Assembly (NCBI GenBank): GCA_014885115.2
Contig: WKLE02002312.1
Coordinates: 1 to 16,898 of the forward strand
DNA from: Asterionellopsis glacialis
Taxonomy: Eukaryota; Bacillariophyta; Plagiogrammaphyceae; Rhaphoneidales; Asterionellopsidaceae
Length of the DNA stretch: 16,898 nt
Direction: 5' to 3'
A program made the position numbers and the translations under genes. Each line of letters opens with the position of its first letter. The first letter of the stretch is position 1. Shown piece by piece: positions 9,110 through 16,898 of the stretch. Below the pieces are notes generated by a model. That model was not told the DNA's origin. It saw only the letters and a program-made list of their open reading frames with translations, and made no database searches.

Positions 9110-10435
9110 TTAGTCTTCGAATAGAGATAAGACTCCTTCGGCAGCAACATCATCGTCTTGCTGACAAAGCAATCCTTCCCGTTCAAGTCCGAGACGTCTT
9201 GGTGTTATGAGCATAAAACCATCGTTGTCGCCGAAAAAGTCAGCCAGATGAGAAACATCAGAGGCAAAAGACTTATTATCGGATTTCTTTTCTACTGATA
9301 TGTAACTAGGCATTTCTGGATTTCCAAACCTAGGAGTGGGAGGGCAAAGATTATTGGAAGAAACAGATACTTGATCAGGTGGAGGACTTCGTGTACTTCT
9401 GAGCAAACAAGGACTGGCGTCAAACTGCAAATGTGCATCTGAAGCTAAGGCTGTAGAACAAGTAGACAAAGAAGCTGTTTCCGTCAAGCCACAATTTAAA
9501 GACTCCTGGTGTCTTTGTGGCATCCGCTTAGGTTCCAGAGCTATGTTTGGCAGAGGAGTTCTCGTGTTGTCTTGCGAAGGAGATAAAACTGATATTGGAG
9601 TGTTGGACGAAAAAGAGCTGTGGCGAATGGTCCCCGCAATTTTGCTGGGCGAAGAAAGGTGGGATTCGATACTCCTTGCTCGTTCCACAAAACGGGCCAT
9701 ACCCGGAGATGTCGAAATATATGCCATCTCCTCATCAGTGTCATCGCTATTTCTCCACTCATGCTGCAGAGGTCCAGTAGAAGAAACATTAGGCTTCAAA
9801 GTCTTCGACGGGCGATACCCGTGAGGCTTTGAGAAAGATGACTGAGAGAACCATCTTAATCGGCACGAGGCGCTGGTTGCAGGAAGTGATGGTGTCTTTC
9901 GTCCAAAAGGACCAGGTGATTGTGGGCCATTGCAACCTACGTATAACGGATTCGGACGACGTGCAACAGGTGAGTGCAATGATAGTCCTCCTATTTGCAG
10001 GTCGAATTCCTTTTCTGGTACTTGTAAAGATTTTGTTTCCTTTTCATCGTTGCACGTAAAATCTGGTAGAATCGAGTTTGCAGCGTTTGTCATAGACGAT
10101 GCAGGTCTCTTTCGCCTGAAATGTTTGTCAGGTGTGATAATACAAGAGGATCGGTTGTTGATTTCAGATATTGGTTTCCGTGGCTTTAATTTGATGCTAG
10201 AACTCAATTCCTTTCTTGCCGTTGGTCTTGCTTTACTTGATGGGCCATTGCGACATAAAATTTCGTCGACGGGTGGATAATGTTGAAGATTCCTGAGTGG
10301 AAGTGGCAATGGCTTTGAGAAAGAGTCATCTGAACCGGCAATTTTTGCTTGTCGTGATCGGTGTAACATGGGTGGCATTCCTTTGTCCTGTACCTCGATT
10401 TCCTGACACTCAAGTTGGGACATGGTGGTTGTCAT
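9110..10435 (-). CDS. Ser/Thr-Pro-rich protein, tandem paralog 1 (unknown function)
   Basis: An uninterrupted 441-codon gene starting at ATG 10435 (MTTTMSQLEC). No known enzyme domain is visible. The protein is polar, rich in Ser and Pro, and probably mostly disordered. It has about 13 S/T-P dipeptides, three of them S/T-P-x-K/R (TPDK 101-104, SPSK 262-265, TPRR 411-414), the consensus of cyclin-dependent kinases. A basic patch, FRRKRP (106-111), could be a nuclear localisation signal. Blocks shared with the paralog at 12138-13373 are PPVDEILCR (54-62), IKLKPRKPIS (81-90), LSLHSPVARRPN (151-162), DEEMAYISTSPGMARFVERA (234-253), SPPPDQVSVSSN (350-361) with CPPTP following, and DNKSFASDVSHLADFFGDND (386-405). 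A nuclear phosphoprotein is an inference. A second ATG at codon 5 could also serve as start. No intron is needed to read it. Confidence 0.85.
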   Translation of the reverse strand: MTTTMSQLECQEIEVQDKGMPPMLHRSRQAKIAGSDDSFSKPLPLPLRNLQHYPPVDEILCRNGPSSKARPTARKELSSSIKLKPRKPISEINNRSSCIITPDKHFRRKRPASSMTNAANSILPDFTCNDEKETKSLQVPEKEFDLQIGGLSLHSPVARRPNPLYVGCNGPQSPGPFGRKTPSLPATSASCRLRWFSQSSFSKPHGYRPSKTLKPNVSSTGPLQHEWRNSDDTDEEMAYISTSPGMARFVERARSIESHLSSPSKIAGTIRHSSFSSNTPISVLSPSQDNTRTPLPNIALEPKRMPQRHQESLNCGLTETASLSTCSTALASDAHLQFDASPCLLRSTRSPPPDQVSVSSNNLCPPTPRFGNPEMPSYISVEKKSDNKSFASDVSHLADFFGDNDGFMLITPRRLGLEREGLLCQQDDDVAAEGVLSLFED

Positions 10436-11249
10436 AAGTTCATGTGGATGCTAAAAAAGTGTCACTAATGTGTGCGTTGTGGTTGTCGGACTTCGCTTTT
10501 AGGACTGCCGAACATGTCCCACAACATCACAGAATTCTTTTTCTGTTTTGATTGAAAGTAGTCGACTACCAGGTACCGTAGGTTCCTACCTTTTATCCAA
10601 GATCTGCACATATCGTAGAAATCATACTCTGACGACCTATTCACACGACCTTCCAAAAGTCTGGCGGGACCTACAGTCAGTAAAATATATTCAACCTCCC
10701 TTTTCTAGAAGCATTATTTATTAATACCAGGTATTTACGTATCAGATAGAGTATCTATACTCTTGGACTTCACATTTTTAGTAAGGGAATTTATGAAAGA
10801 TTCCTGTCGTACGTCACCCTTTTTAAAATTTCAAGAAATATTCACTATGCGATGCAGAATTTTCTGGATTCGGAATGTTGCATAAACATGCAACATACGC
10901 AAATCTTGAGAATCGAAGCATCTTCTGAAATTCTTTTTCCACAGAAAAACAATAAGTTGTTTGGAAGCATATTAGAAGATAGCCAAGATAGAGTACCTTA
11001 CGTAGGACCTACATGGTTGGACTCTACCTCTGGTACAATGCTAGGAGATGAAGAGGCATCGTCTTTTGTTTTGAAAGTACTGTACCTGCTAGTTCTTTTA
11101 CAGGTTACATATGCCCCGTAATGCCTCTTAATCTGATACTGTACCATGAATCATCATCTTACACAATCTGACGCATTTCTGAAGACAACTTCTCATTGGT
11201 TTATGGAACTTCTATCCTATCTTTTAATTATTCATATATGATAAAAATA

Positions 11250-11640
11250 ATGAAAACCATTGATACCAGTAACTGGTACCTGTACAGGTAGAACATCATT
11301 TTTGTATAGGTACCGGTACTTCTACTACCTTACTGAAATTTTTATATAACTGGTAGCTAATTGGGAAAATTCTCGTCGGTATTAATTGGGACTGTACAAA
11401 TAATTGTTCAAGACTTAATACTGCGCGTACGCAAAGTGCGAATATGAGGTACCTCTAGTACCGTTTACCAATGTGGTAGAATACGATACGTCATACCATG
11501 TACATACAGGGTACGGTATATATGCTCCTGTACCAGGTAAATTTAAACTACCTGTACGAGTACCTCGTACCTGGTATGACTTGCTCTAGTAGAGCCAGCT
11601 AGTATTACGACGGAGCAGGTATGTACTTATCATCCACTAA
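11250..11640. repeat. GTAC-rich palindromic tract
   Basis: About 15 GTAC tetranucleotides occur in some 390 bases, against about 1.5 expected at random. They are often in larger palindromes or tandem forms such as GGTACCTGTACAGGTA, GGTACCGGTAC and CTGTACGAGTACCTCGTACC. The tract is not a simple tandem repeat. It may be a cluster of binding sites for a dimeric protein, or may reflect a genome-wide compositional bias. A weaker enrichment occurs at about 14.06-14.46 kb. Confidence 0.7.
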
Positions 11641-11673
11641 CTCCTGAGTTTTTATCACTTTTTCCGCCTTTGT

Positions 11674-11697
11674 ACCAGCAGGTTTACTTCTGCTGGT
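11674..11697. repeat. Small perfect stem-loop
   Basis: ACCAGCAG (11674-11681) and CTGCTGGT (11690-11697) are perfect 8-bp inverted repeats around an 8-base loop. The position is mid-intergenic and no role can be assigned. Confidence 0.5.
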
Positions 11698-12137
11698 TTG
11701 ATGTGAGACCTGACCTGTAAACTACCATGTAGAAAAACGAACCAACTGTAGTAGAAGAACGTTTTTTTTCGATTCACGGGCTATTTCAGTGGACGACAGT
11801 GGGCTGGAATGTGGGTTTCGGTGACATGAGGATATCAACTGTACTACCGTATGGTAGGTATCTTTTGTAGCCATGAGAAAATAACCCAGATTTACCAATA
11901 GATGTGGTTTAGATCAATATCCATGTGTAAACATGAAAACTAAAAATAAAGTTTTGTTTTGATAAAGGTTATAATGTATGGTATGTATTAATAGGCCCTC
12001 TAGATTCAACAATTCCAGAAACCTTTTCCATAAAAAAACAATAAAATTTCAATGTACATTTTATATGTAGATGTAAAATAGCATAATCCAACTGAGAGTG
12101 TATATATACATGTATGTGCAGAATAATAATGCAGTTT

Positions 12138-13373
12138 TCAGTGTCGCCGTTGCTTCGTATTGCGTAGTGAATCGTAACTCCCACGACGATGTGTCCTCTC
12201 GTCCAGGAGAACCTGTGGCGAAGCTAAAATAAAGTCATCATCGTCTCCACATAAATCGCCAAGATGAGAAATGTCCGAAGCTAAGGACTTGTTATCACAA
12301 CAATTGTCTATCATCACGTAACAAGGGGGTTGTGTTTTACATGATGGGATTGTCGTAGGTACAGGTCTTGGTGGACAAACGTGATGATTTGATGAAACGG
12401 AAACTTGTTCAGGTGGAGGACTACTTGCCAATATCCTAGAACAGTTCTCTTCATTCTTCGGGGGTGTTAATCTTTGTTTTAATGGGTGCTTATTTGTAAC
12501 CATAGAAGAGTTGTGTAACGGATTTTCATGAATGCTTCTTCTTGGCGTTTTTCTCGGCGTTAAACTTAATTTGCGTACTGGAGTTCTCTTTATATCCGAC
12601 CTGCTTGTTAAGTGTGTCATCGGAATCTTCGTTGTCGTGTTTTTCGATGGAGTTGAAAAGGGTGTATCTTTTCTGGCTGCACGCTGTACATAAAGTGCCA
12701 TGCCTGGTGATGTTGCCAAAAGGGCCATTTCCTCGTCGTTGTCTTGTTCCTCTTTCGATTGAAATATTGGAGGTGTAGCTACCAAATAATGATCTAATGG
12801 TAGACTAGGAAGATTATTAGATAATATATTGTTTTGGTCCTTGCGAGCTTCTTGATTACTGTGACTGAACCCAAGCTTTTCCGACTTGGGTGTTTTCAGA
12901 AGGGCATCTTTTGATTTTGGATGTTTCATATACGGCGGAGGTGGAGTAGGAGTTTCTGTGATTGAGTTCGGAAGACGTGCAACAGGCGAATGTAGGGATA
13001 ATGCATCAATGTTTAATATATCTGAGAACTTGTTTGTTTTCCGTCCCAATTCCGTACTATCAGGGCCATTGCAATAAAGGTTTGACAAAGAATCATCACT
13101 ATCAATTGATGATACAGGTCTCTTCTTGCTTCGAAAGCCATGGTCAGGTGATACGATTGTTGTGGGAGCAGGACCACGAATTCCTGATATCTTTTTCCGG
13201 GGCATGAGCTTGATAACACCTGGCGAAGAAGTATCCTTCTTGCTGAATCCCCAAACACCGGAAGTTGCAATCACATCATGATTATTTTTGCGACACAGAA
13301 TTTCACCAATGGGTGGTGGAAAATCTTGAAGAATTTCATAACTAAGAGGGGACGAAGTTTCCATCTTAGCCAT
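12138..13373 (-). CDS. Ser/Thr-Pro-rich protein, tandem paralog 2 (unknown function)
   Basis: An uninterrupted 411-codon gene starting at ATG 13373 (MAKMETSSPL). It matches the gene at 9110-10435 in seven blocks in the same order: PPIGEILCR (20-28), IKLMPRKKIS (54-63), VSPDHGFRSKKRPVSS (74-89), LSLHSPVARLPN (125-136), DEEMALLATSPGMALYVQRA (213-232), SPPPEQVSVSSN (318-329) and DNKSLASDISHLGDLCGDDD (360-379). The linkers between blocks are hardly alignable. About 17 S/T-P dipeptides occur, with a basic cluster at 241-306 carrying TPSK, TPVR, TPRK, TPRR and TPPK, all CDK-type sites. RSKKRP (81-86) is NLS-like. The protein looks disordered, with no enzyme domain or membrane segment. Its strand and adjacency to the first gene indicate an old tandem duplication. 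Function is unknown; a cell-cycle or signalling phosphoprotein is a guess from the sites only. Confidence 0.85.
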   Translation of the reverse strand: MAKMETSSPLSYEILQDFPPPIGEILCRKNNHDVIATSGVWGFSKKDTSSPGVIKLMPRKKISGIRGPAPTTIVSPDHGFRSKKRPVSSIDSDDSLSNLYCNGPDSTELGRKTNKFSDILNIDALSLHSPVARLPNSITETPTPPPPYMKHPKSKDALLKTPKSEKLGFSHSNQEARKDQNNILSNNLPSLPLDHYLVATPPIFQSKEEQDNDEEMALLATSPGMALYVQRAARKDTPFSTPSKNTTTKIPMTHLTSRSDIKRTPVRKLSLTPRKTPRRSIHENPLHNSSMVTNKHPLKQRLTPPKNEENCSRILASSPPPEQVSVSSNHHVCPPRPVPTTIPSCKTQPPCYVMIDNCCDNKSLASDISHLGDLCGDDDDFILASPQVLLDERTHRRGSYDSLRNTKQRRH

Positions 13374-13521
13374 TGTTTTTTTATGGTAGAGAGCCAGGTG
13401 AATAAACGTCCGTAAATGCTATGGATATGCTCAATGATTCTCAATGATGCCGATGATGATGTTTATGTCGTAGCAGAACTGTCACTCACAAATTAAGAAT
13501 TTACAACCTCCCGAATCTTGC

Positions 13522-13578
13522 CAGACACACATAAAGAGGGAGTTCCATAGAGAGGGAGTTCCTTTTTTCGTGTGTCTG
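13522..13578. repeat. Stem-loop enclosing two 12-bp direct repeats
   Basis: CAGACACAC (13522-13530) and GTGTGTCTG (13570-13578) are perfect 9-bp inverted repeats. Between them AGAGGGAGTTCC occurs twice (13535-13546 and 13551-13562), four bases apart. The whole lies 150-205 bp upstream of the paralog 2 start codon, a plausible promoter position, but regulatory function is not shown. Confidence 0.55.
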
Positions 13579-13838
13579 ACAATGTACTTATGGCTTTTCT
13601 TCTGATTATTGTTCTTTTCTGCATTTTTAACATATATTAAAATGAACTGTGCGCTGATGAGTTCAATAATGAACATACTCGACAGTAATTTGGACACTAA
13701 AAAATACGGAGAAATACCGAAGGGTAAAGCTGTGTTTATTACGTGGATGTCTTCGATGTGGCTCTGATTTTAACGCTGGATATTTATTACACCGAAATTT
13801 TAATAGGATTACATAGATGACACGACATCGAAATCTCA

Positions 13839-13945
13839 CTGACGTTTCACGAATCATATTATATGTTCATGAAGAAAAGAATATTTCCACGATTGAAGCT
13901 TCAAACTGACGTACCTTCAAATAATGTATATGTTCATGAAGGAAA
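13839..13945. promoter_or_regulatory. Diverged duplication carrying two TGACGT sites
   Basis: CTGACGT occurs at 13839-13845 and 13906-13912, each followed within about 20-25 bases by TATATGTTCATGAAG and an A-rich stretch. TGACGT is the core of bZIP/CREB-type sites and of the CO2/cAMP-responsive elements described in diatom promoters. The sites are about 470-540 bp upstream of the paralog 2 start. Two hexamers can arise by duplication without function, so the regulatory reading is tentative. Confidence 0.35.
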
Positions 13946-14020
13946 ATTATTACTTGATATCGTTACTTAACACTTCAAGTCGAACATAGAAAGGCTTATT
14001 TCCTATTTAGACTTTGAAGA

Positions 14021-14141
14021 AACGAACACATGTTTTCAAGACGACTCTATCAACCATTACGACCTGTGTACAGCGGCAGTCTATACCAGGTAGTTTCATA
14101 AAGAATTGCACTGTAACGAACATATGTTTTCAAGACGACTC
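14021..14141. repeat. Pair of 27-bp direct repeats
   Basis: AACGAACA followed by C/T and then ATGTTTTCAAGACGACTC occurs at 14021-14047 and 14115-14141, with one difference in 27, 94 bp apart. The intervening sequence is not repeated. Confidence 0.8.
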
Positions 14142-14160
14142 CAAACATTTTAAAGGAGAA

Positions 14161-14198
14161 AGGTAGTGCAGCATGCAGGTAGTGCAGCATGCAGGTAG
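14161..14198 (+). repeat. 16-bp tandem repeat
   Basis: AGGTAGTGCAGCATGC is repeated 2.4 times without mismatch (14161-14176, 14177-14192, and a partial copy). Each unit contains the palindrome GCATGC. Confidence 0.9.
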
Positions 14199-14916
14199 TC
14201 CAACCTGTTCTAGCATCATGAAGTACCTTTCCTTTGCAATGATAATCGAAGTACCGGGATTTCTACAGAAAAATGCTACATACGTCCTTTTGTGTAGAAA
14301 CAGTACATTATTTCATATTCCAGGTCGGGTACCAAGTAGTCCTAGTCCTACCCGGTACCGGTAAATAAATGCGCACCGGATCCTACCGTGTATGATAAGT
14401 TCTCCCTGCCCGCCGCCCAACAAGTGGAACCAAAACGATAAAAAAGTACCATACCCATCACCACACACACTGCACCACACACATCCCAAAAAAATTATCT
14501 AGAGAAAATGGTTTCGAACGCATGGATATGAATTTGCCATGATTCATCGCTACATTGGCATTTTGAGAGCATGATATTTTAATATATTAACTATCAAGGT
14601 GTAAGGCATAGTCTCTTTACAGAGAGCTGAGGCGCTTCTCGTATCATTTCGCTGAACAAAAATTGATATATTAAATGTGGTGCAATGGACTACAAGTGCA
14701 TCTCTTGGAAGGATCAATATTGAAAAAACTCACATGCTTGGACACAAATCAAAAAGGTGCGACATACCAAAACGGAAATTTTCGTTGTTGTTGTTTTTCA
14801 CAAGGGATCAAGCAAGAAAGGAGAAAGAGATTTAGCAATGACGAGGACAAACTCTTGGCTGTGTCTGATCAATCGTGATGCACTAAGAATAAACTATACT
14901 TTTTAACTGCAATCGG

Positions 14917-14918
<2 letters not shown>

Positions 14919-14960
<42 letters not shown>
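14919..14960 (+). repeat. (CT)21 microsatellite
   Basis: Twenty-one perfect CT units run into a short GTGTGT stretch. It lies about 310 bp downstream of the ceramide synthase-like gene. It would be expected to vary in length between strains. Confidence 0.95.
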
Positions 14961-14966
<6 letters not shown>

Positions 14967-15270
14967 CATCTCGTGATGTCTTCAAAATTTGGAATTTGTT
15001 TGTCCTTTATAAGATATTGTATTATTTTTCTTCCTTAATTTCTAACATCAACTGTCTCACTTTTGCTCAAAAATGTTTTCTTTTACCTGCACAGCCTGTC
15101 AATCATTCCAGTGTCTCCTATGGGAAGTATACCAAACAGAGTAATCTTTGGGCTAGTAGAAAGATACACCAGGTTGGGTATCCGTCCGTCAAACTTTGGG
15201 AAGATGTGTACCGAAAGAATTGTTCTTTTGGACTTGCCTTGACGATGGTCTTAAAAGAATAGTTTCACGG

Positions 15271-16530
15271 TCATGCATTTTTGCGTTTCTGAGCAATAGG
15301 TTGTTGTCGATGACATCTAGTCTCTTCTTCATCGCCATTTTCGGAATCACTACGGATGTCATCAATATTTCCATTATTCGTCAACTGGTGATATGCTGAT
15401 CGAATGATGAGCCATAACCAAAACTTCATTAACAAGACGAGAACCACTAGAAAACCTTTCAATATTAAAATAGTAGTCACACCAGCTAGTTCGGACCCAT
15501 CATTCGTATCTTCCTCATGGTTGCTGTTATTATCATCATCCATAATGTTGTTGGGTACATGGATAATTATTTGCCATGCAATGTAGGTATACAACACATT
15601 CCGTGTGACAATAAATCCTATGGCAAACAGTTCAAAAAAGCGATCCGCCATGAATTGATACCAATCTTGGGGATGCCTTGACAAATATCGGAAGGCTTTG
15701 GCAATTAACATTGGTGGATCAGCCCAATCAAAAAATGACATTAGAATACCACCTACACGTGCCAATCCCGCTTGTGCACTCATAAAGACCAACACTATCG
15801 TTGCAACATGATGAACCCTGTATGCCCATGTATCCGAACGTTGATGTTCGTACCCTAGTGAAATCAAATCAGATATATATCGTGCTGCATACAACAAGTA
15901 ATAAAATTTGAAATCTGCATCAATCATCTTGGTCTTGATAGTAGTAGTAGTAGTAGCAGCAGCAGCGGTATCTTGTGGATTATTCGCATCAAAATTGATT
16001 TCTGTATCATGTACAAACCATTGATATGGATCCCAATAAGTAAACCATGGTTTACGAGAAATAATTCTCCATGCAAAGTATCCAGATAAAACATGAAGAG
16101 ACAAGGCTACTAAATTTTGGGAAAATTTTTCTTGCCGTTTTCTAGTAGCACAATTGGGTCCTAATTTCCACCGTACCCATGGTTCAATGACAAACCATCT
16201 CATCCCCCAACTGTACGTATGACAAATAGTAAATTGAATCAAAACTACAATCCAATCTGATCCATAACAACTATGTTTGGTGCCATTAAGACTCGAAGAT
16301 GTTATGTCATTCATGTCAGCAACCCACAAAGAAGGAATACCAAGATAAAAGCCTTCGTCACAAGATGCCCAAGATTGACAACAAATATTATTTGCTGCAA
16401 CTTGGTTTTCTTGTTGCTTTGCTACCATGGATACTTCTGGTGTCTCATTGTGGCTATTCCAAAGAACAGTATTCAAAAATGACCAACCGAGATATTTGAA
16501 TGATTCACAACCAACAAGTATTATTTCCAT
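15271..16530 (-). CDS. Ceramide synthase-like TLC (Lag1) family protein
   Basis: A 419-codon gene starting at ATG 16530, the first ATG after an in-frame TAG 18 bases upstream. Family enzymes join a sphingoid base to a fatty acyl-CoA in the ER membrane to make (dihydro)ceramide. KRQEKFSQNLVAL (131-143) resembles the region before the Lag1 domain. YYLLYAARYISDL (210-222) leads into WAYRVHHVATIVLVFMS (235-251), with the paired His 240-241 typical of the Lag1 motif. FFDWADPPMLIAKAFRYL (266-283) matches its acidic second half, with Asp 268 and 271. Hydrophobic segments are near 91-110, 140-157, 207-227, 238-267, 298-324 and 350-378, giving about six membrane passes. The tail 388-404 is Asp/Glu/Ser-rich, as in many ceramide synthases, where such tails are CK2 targets. 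Ala/Thr runs (189-197) lie between membrane segments. Other TLC proteins (TRAM, CLN8) are less likely given the motif. Fatty-acid specificity cannot be told. Confidence 0.85.
   Translation of the reverse strand: MEIILVGCESFKYLGWSFLNTVLWNSHNETPEVSMVAKQQENQVAANNICCQSWASCDEGFYLGIPSLWVADMNDITSSSLNGTKHSCYGSDWIVVLIQFTICHTYSWGMRWFVIEPWVRWKLGPNCATRKRQEKFSQNLVALSLHVLSGYFAWRIISRKPWFTYWDPYQWFVHDTEINFDANNPQDTAAAATTTTTIKTKMIDADFKFYYLLYAARYISDLISLGYEHQRSDTWAYRVHHVATIVLVFMSAQAGLARVGGILMSFFDWADPPMLIAKAFRYLSRHPQDWYQFMADRFFELFAIGFIVTRNVLYTYIAWQIIIHVPNNIMDDDNNSNHEEDTNDGSELAGVTTILILKGFLVVLVLLMKFWLWLIIRSAYHQLTNNGNIDDIRSDSENGDEEETRCHRQQPIAQKRKNA
15940..15966 (-). repeat. Coding trinucleotide repeat (Ala4-Thr5)
   Basis: Four GCT and five ACT codons (minus strand) encode consecutive Ala and Thr residues in the ceramide synthase-like protein, in a loop before the catalytic Lag1 motif. 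The repeat preserves the reading frame whatever its copy number, so length variants should be tolerated. Confidence 0.9.
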
Positions 16531-16898
16531 TCCTTCCTGTTGATGCTATTTGTTGTATGGAGTGTTTGTTGTGCTGTTTCGTCCAAGGACAAGAAGAAAG
16601 AAGACACAAAAGAAGAAGTATCCGAAAATCTCAAAAACCATCATCAACTCGATGCATCAATCCGCGACTCGAAATCCAGCTGCTTCGCAAATATCAATAT
16701 CCACGATCCAAAAAATGAAGATAAAAAAATAAAAAAATGAAAACATTTTTTAGTCGAAAGGGTCGAACTGGTCATCTATGAGAAACCTCTTGAGTGCTGT
16801 AGTTTAGTCTACTCTCTAGAGTCTAGATCTTAGTCCTAAACTCCAAACACAATGAGGCAACGTACGAGTACAGTACGTGCGACTCTTGTCTTCAAAAA
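16531..16898. other. Upstream region of the ceramide synthase-like gene
   Basis: It should contain the 5' untranslated region and promoter of the minus-strand gene. A plus-strand ORF begins 13 bases away (see 16543-16740). A GTAC cluster (CGTACGAGTACAGTACG) lies near 16862-16878 at the window edge. No TATA-type or other core element is convincing. Confidence 0.4.
16543..16740 (+). CDS. Possible small divergent ORF with a signal-peptide-like start
   Basis: ATG 16543 opens 65 codons: MLFVVWSVCCAVSSKDKKK, then a Lys/Glu/Asp-rich tail ending in KKIKK. The hydrophobic start followed by small residues resembles a signal peptide, and the tail is highly charged. It would be divergent from, and almost abut, the ceramide synthase-like gene (start codons 12 bases apart), leaving no room for separate promoters. 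It could equally be a chance ORF in AT-rich leader DNA. I do not recognise a family. Confidence 0.15.
   Translation: MLFVVWSVCCAVSSKDKKKEDTKEEVSENLKNHHQLDASIRDSKSSCFANINIHDPKNEDKKIKK

Larger units (their letters stand above)
10436..12137. other. Intergenic region between the two paralogs
   Basis: This 1.7-kb region has no convincing gene. An 89-codon plus-strand ORF at 10852-11121 and a 63-codon minus-strand ORF at 10465-10656 lack recognisable features. The part near 10436 should hold the promoter of the first paralog, and the part near 12137 the 3' end of the second. The middle is rich in GTAC-containing palindromes (see 11250-11640). Confidence 0.5.
13374..15270. other. Intergenic region upstream of paralog 2
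   Basis: No gene is supported in 1.9 kb. The longest ORF (14963-15262, plus strand, 99 codons) begins at the edge of a CT microsatellite and shows no motif. The region is rich in small repeats, listed separately, and includes the presumed promoter of paralog 2 (near 13374) and the 3' end of the ceramide synthase-like gene (near 15270). Confidence 0.5.

Noticed and set aside
9541..10280. Several ORFs of 60-116 codons on the plus strand and in another minus frame
   Set aside because: They overlap the 441-codon gene, lack any motif, and the main frame is conserved with the paralog at 12138-13373.
10852..11121. 89-codon plus-strand ORF between the paralogs
   Set aside because: No recognisable motif, domain or coding support; such lengths occur by chance in DNA of this composition.
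12542..13270. Plus-strand and alternative minus-strand ORFs of 63-85 codons
   Set aside because: They are shadows of the 411-codon gene whose frame carries the seven shared blocks.
14161..14198. CRISPR-like repeat array
   Set aside because: Units are contiguous with no spacers, only 2.4 copies, and the window is eukaryotic.
15404..16499. Plus-strand ORFs opposite the ceramide synthase-like gene
   Set aside because: They are antisense to a frame with a clear Lag1 motif and show no protein features of their own.
1..16898. tRNA, rRNA or other structural RNA genes
   Set aside because: I looked for T-loop motifs such as GGTTCRANNCC and found none in a tRNA-like context; a covariance-model search would be decisive.

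Overview
The window looks like nuclear DNA of a photosynthetic stramenopile, most likely a diatom. This rests on inference from three things: uninterrupted eukaryotic-style genes on AT-rich DNA, GTAC-rich intergenic sequence, and a transposase remnant of a type I associate with diatom genomes. No ribosomal, tRNA or organellar marker confirms it, so the species is open.

Left part (1 to about 7.7 kb): transposon-derived sequence with no intact gene. Positions 1-498 hold the broken end of an ORF with a zinc knuckle and an acidic tail. From 3377 to 6417 lies a DNA transposon bounded by 26-bp terminal inverted repeats (TIRs) and a 4-bp target duplication, TCAT. A 618-bp non-coding relative with the same ends (3834-4451, target duplication AGCA) is inserted inside it and interrupts its ORF. 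The carrier element encodes a transposase-like protein that is now broken by several frameshifts and stops. Both copies carry a long foldback hairpin in their left end. A second, unrelated inverted-repeat element spans 6837-7708.

Right part (9.1 kb to the end): three intact minus-strand genes. Two of them (9110-10435 and 12138-13373) are diverged tandem paralogs. They encode serine/threonine-proline-rich, apparently disordered proteins with NLS-like basic patches, and share seven motif blocks in the same order. I recognise no known family. The third (15271-16530) is a multi-pass TLC-domain protein of the Lag1/ceramide synthase type.

The intergenic DNA around the paralogs is unusual. The 11.25-11.64 kb stretch has about ten times the expected number of GTAC tetranucleotides. 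The region 13.5-14.2 kb, upstream of the second paralog, holds a stem-loop, duplicated blocks, two TGACGT sites and a 16-bp tandem repeat. The paralogs may be regulatory phosphoproteins, judging from their many CDK-type S/T-P-x-K/R sites. The ceramide synthase belongs to ER sphingolipid synthesis, and nothing in the sequence links it functionally to its neighbours.
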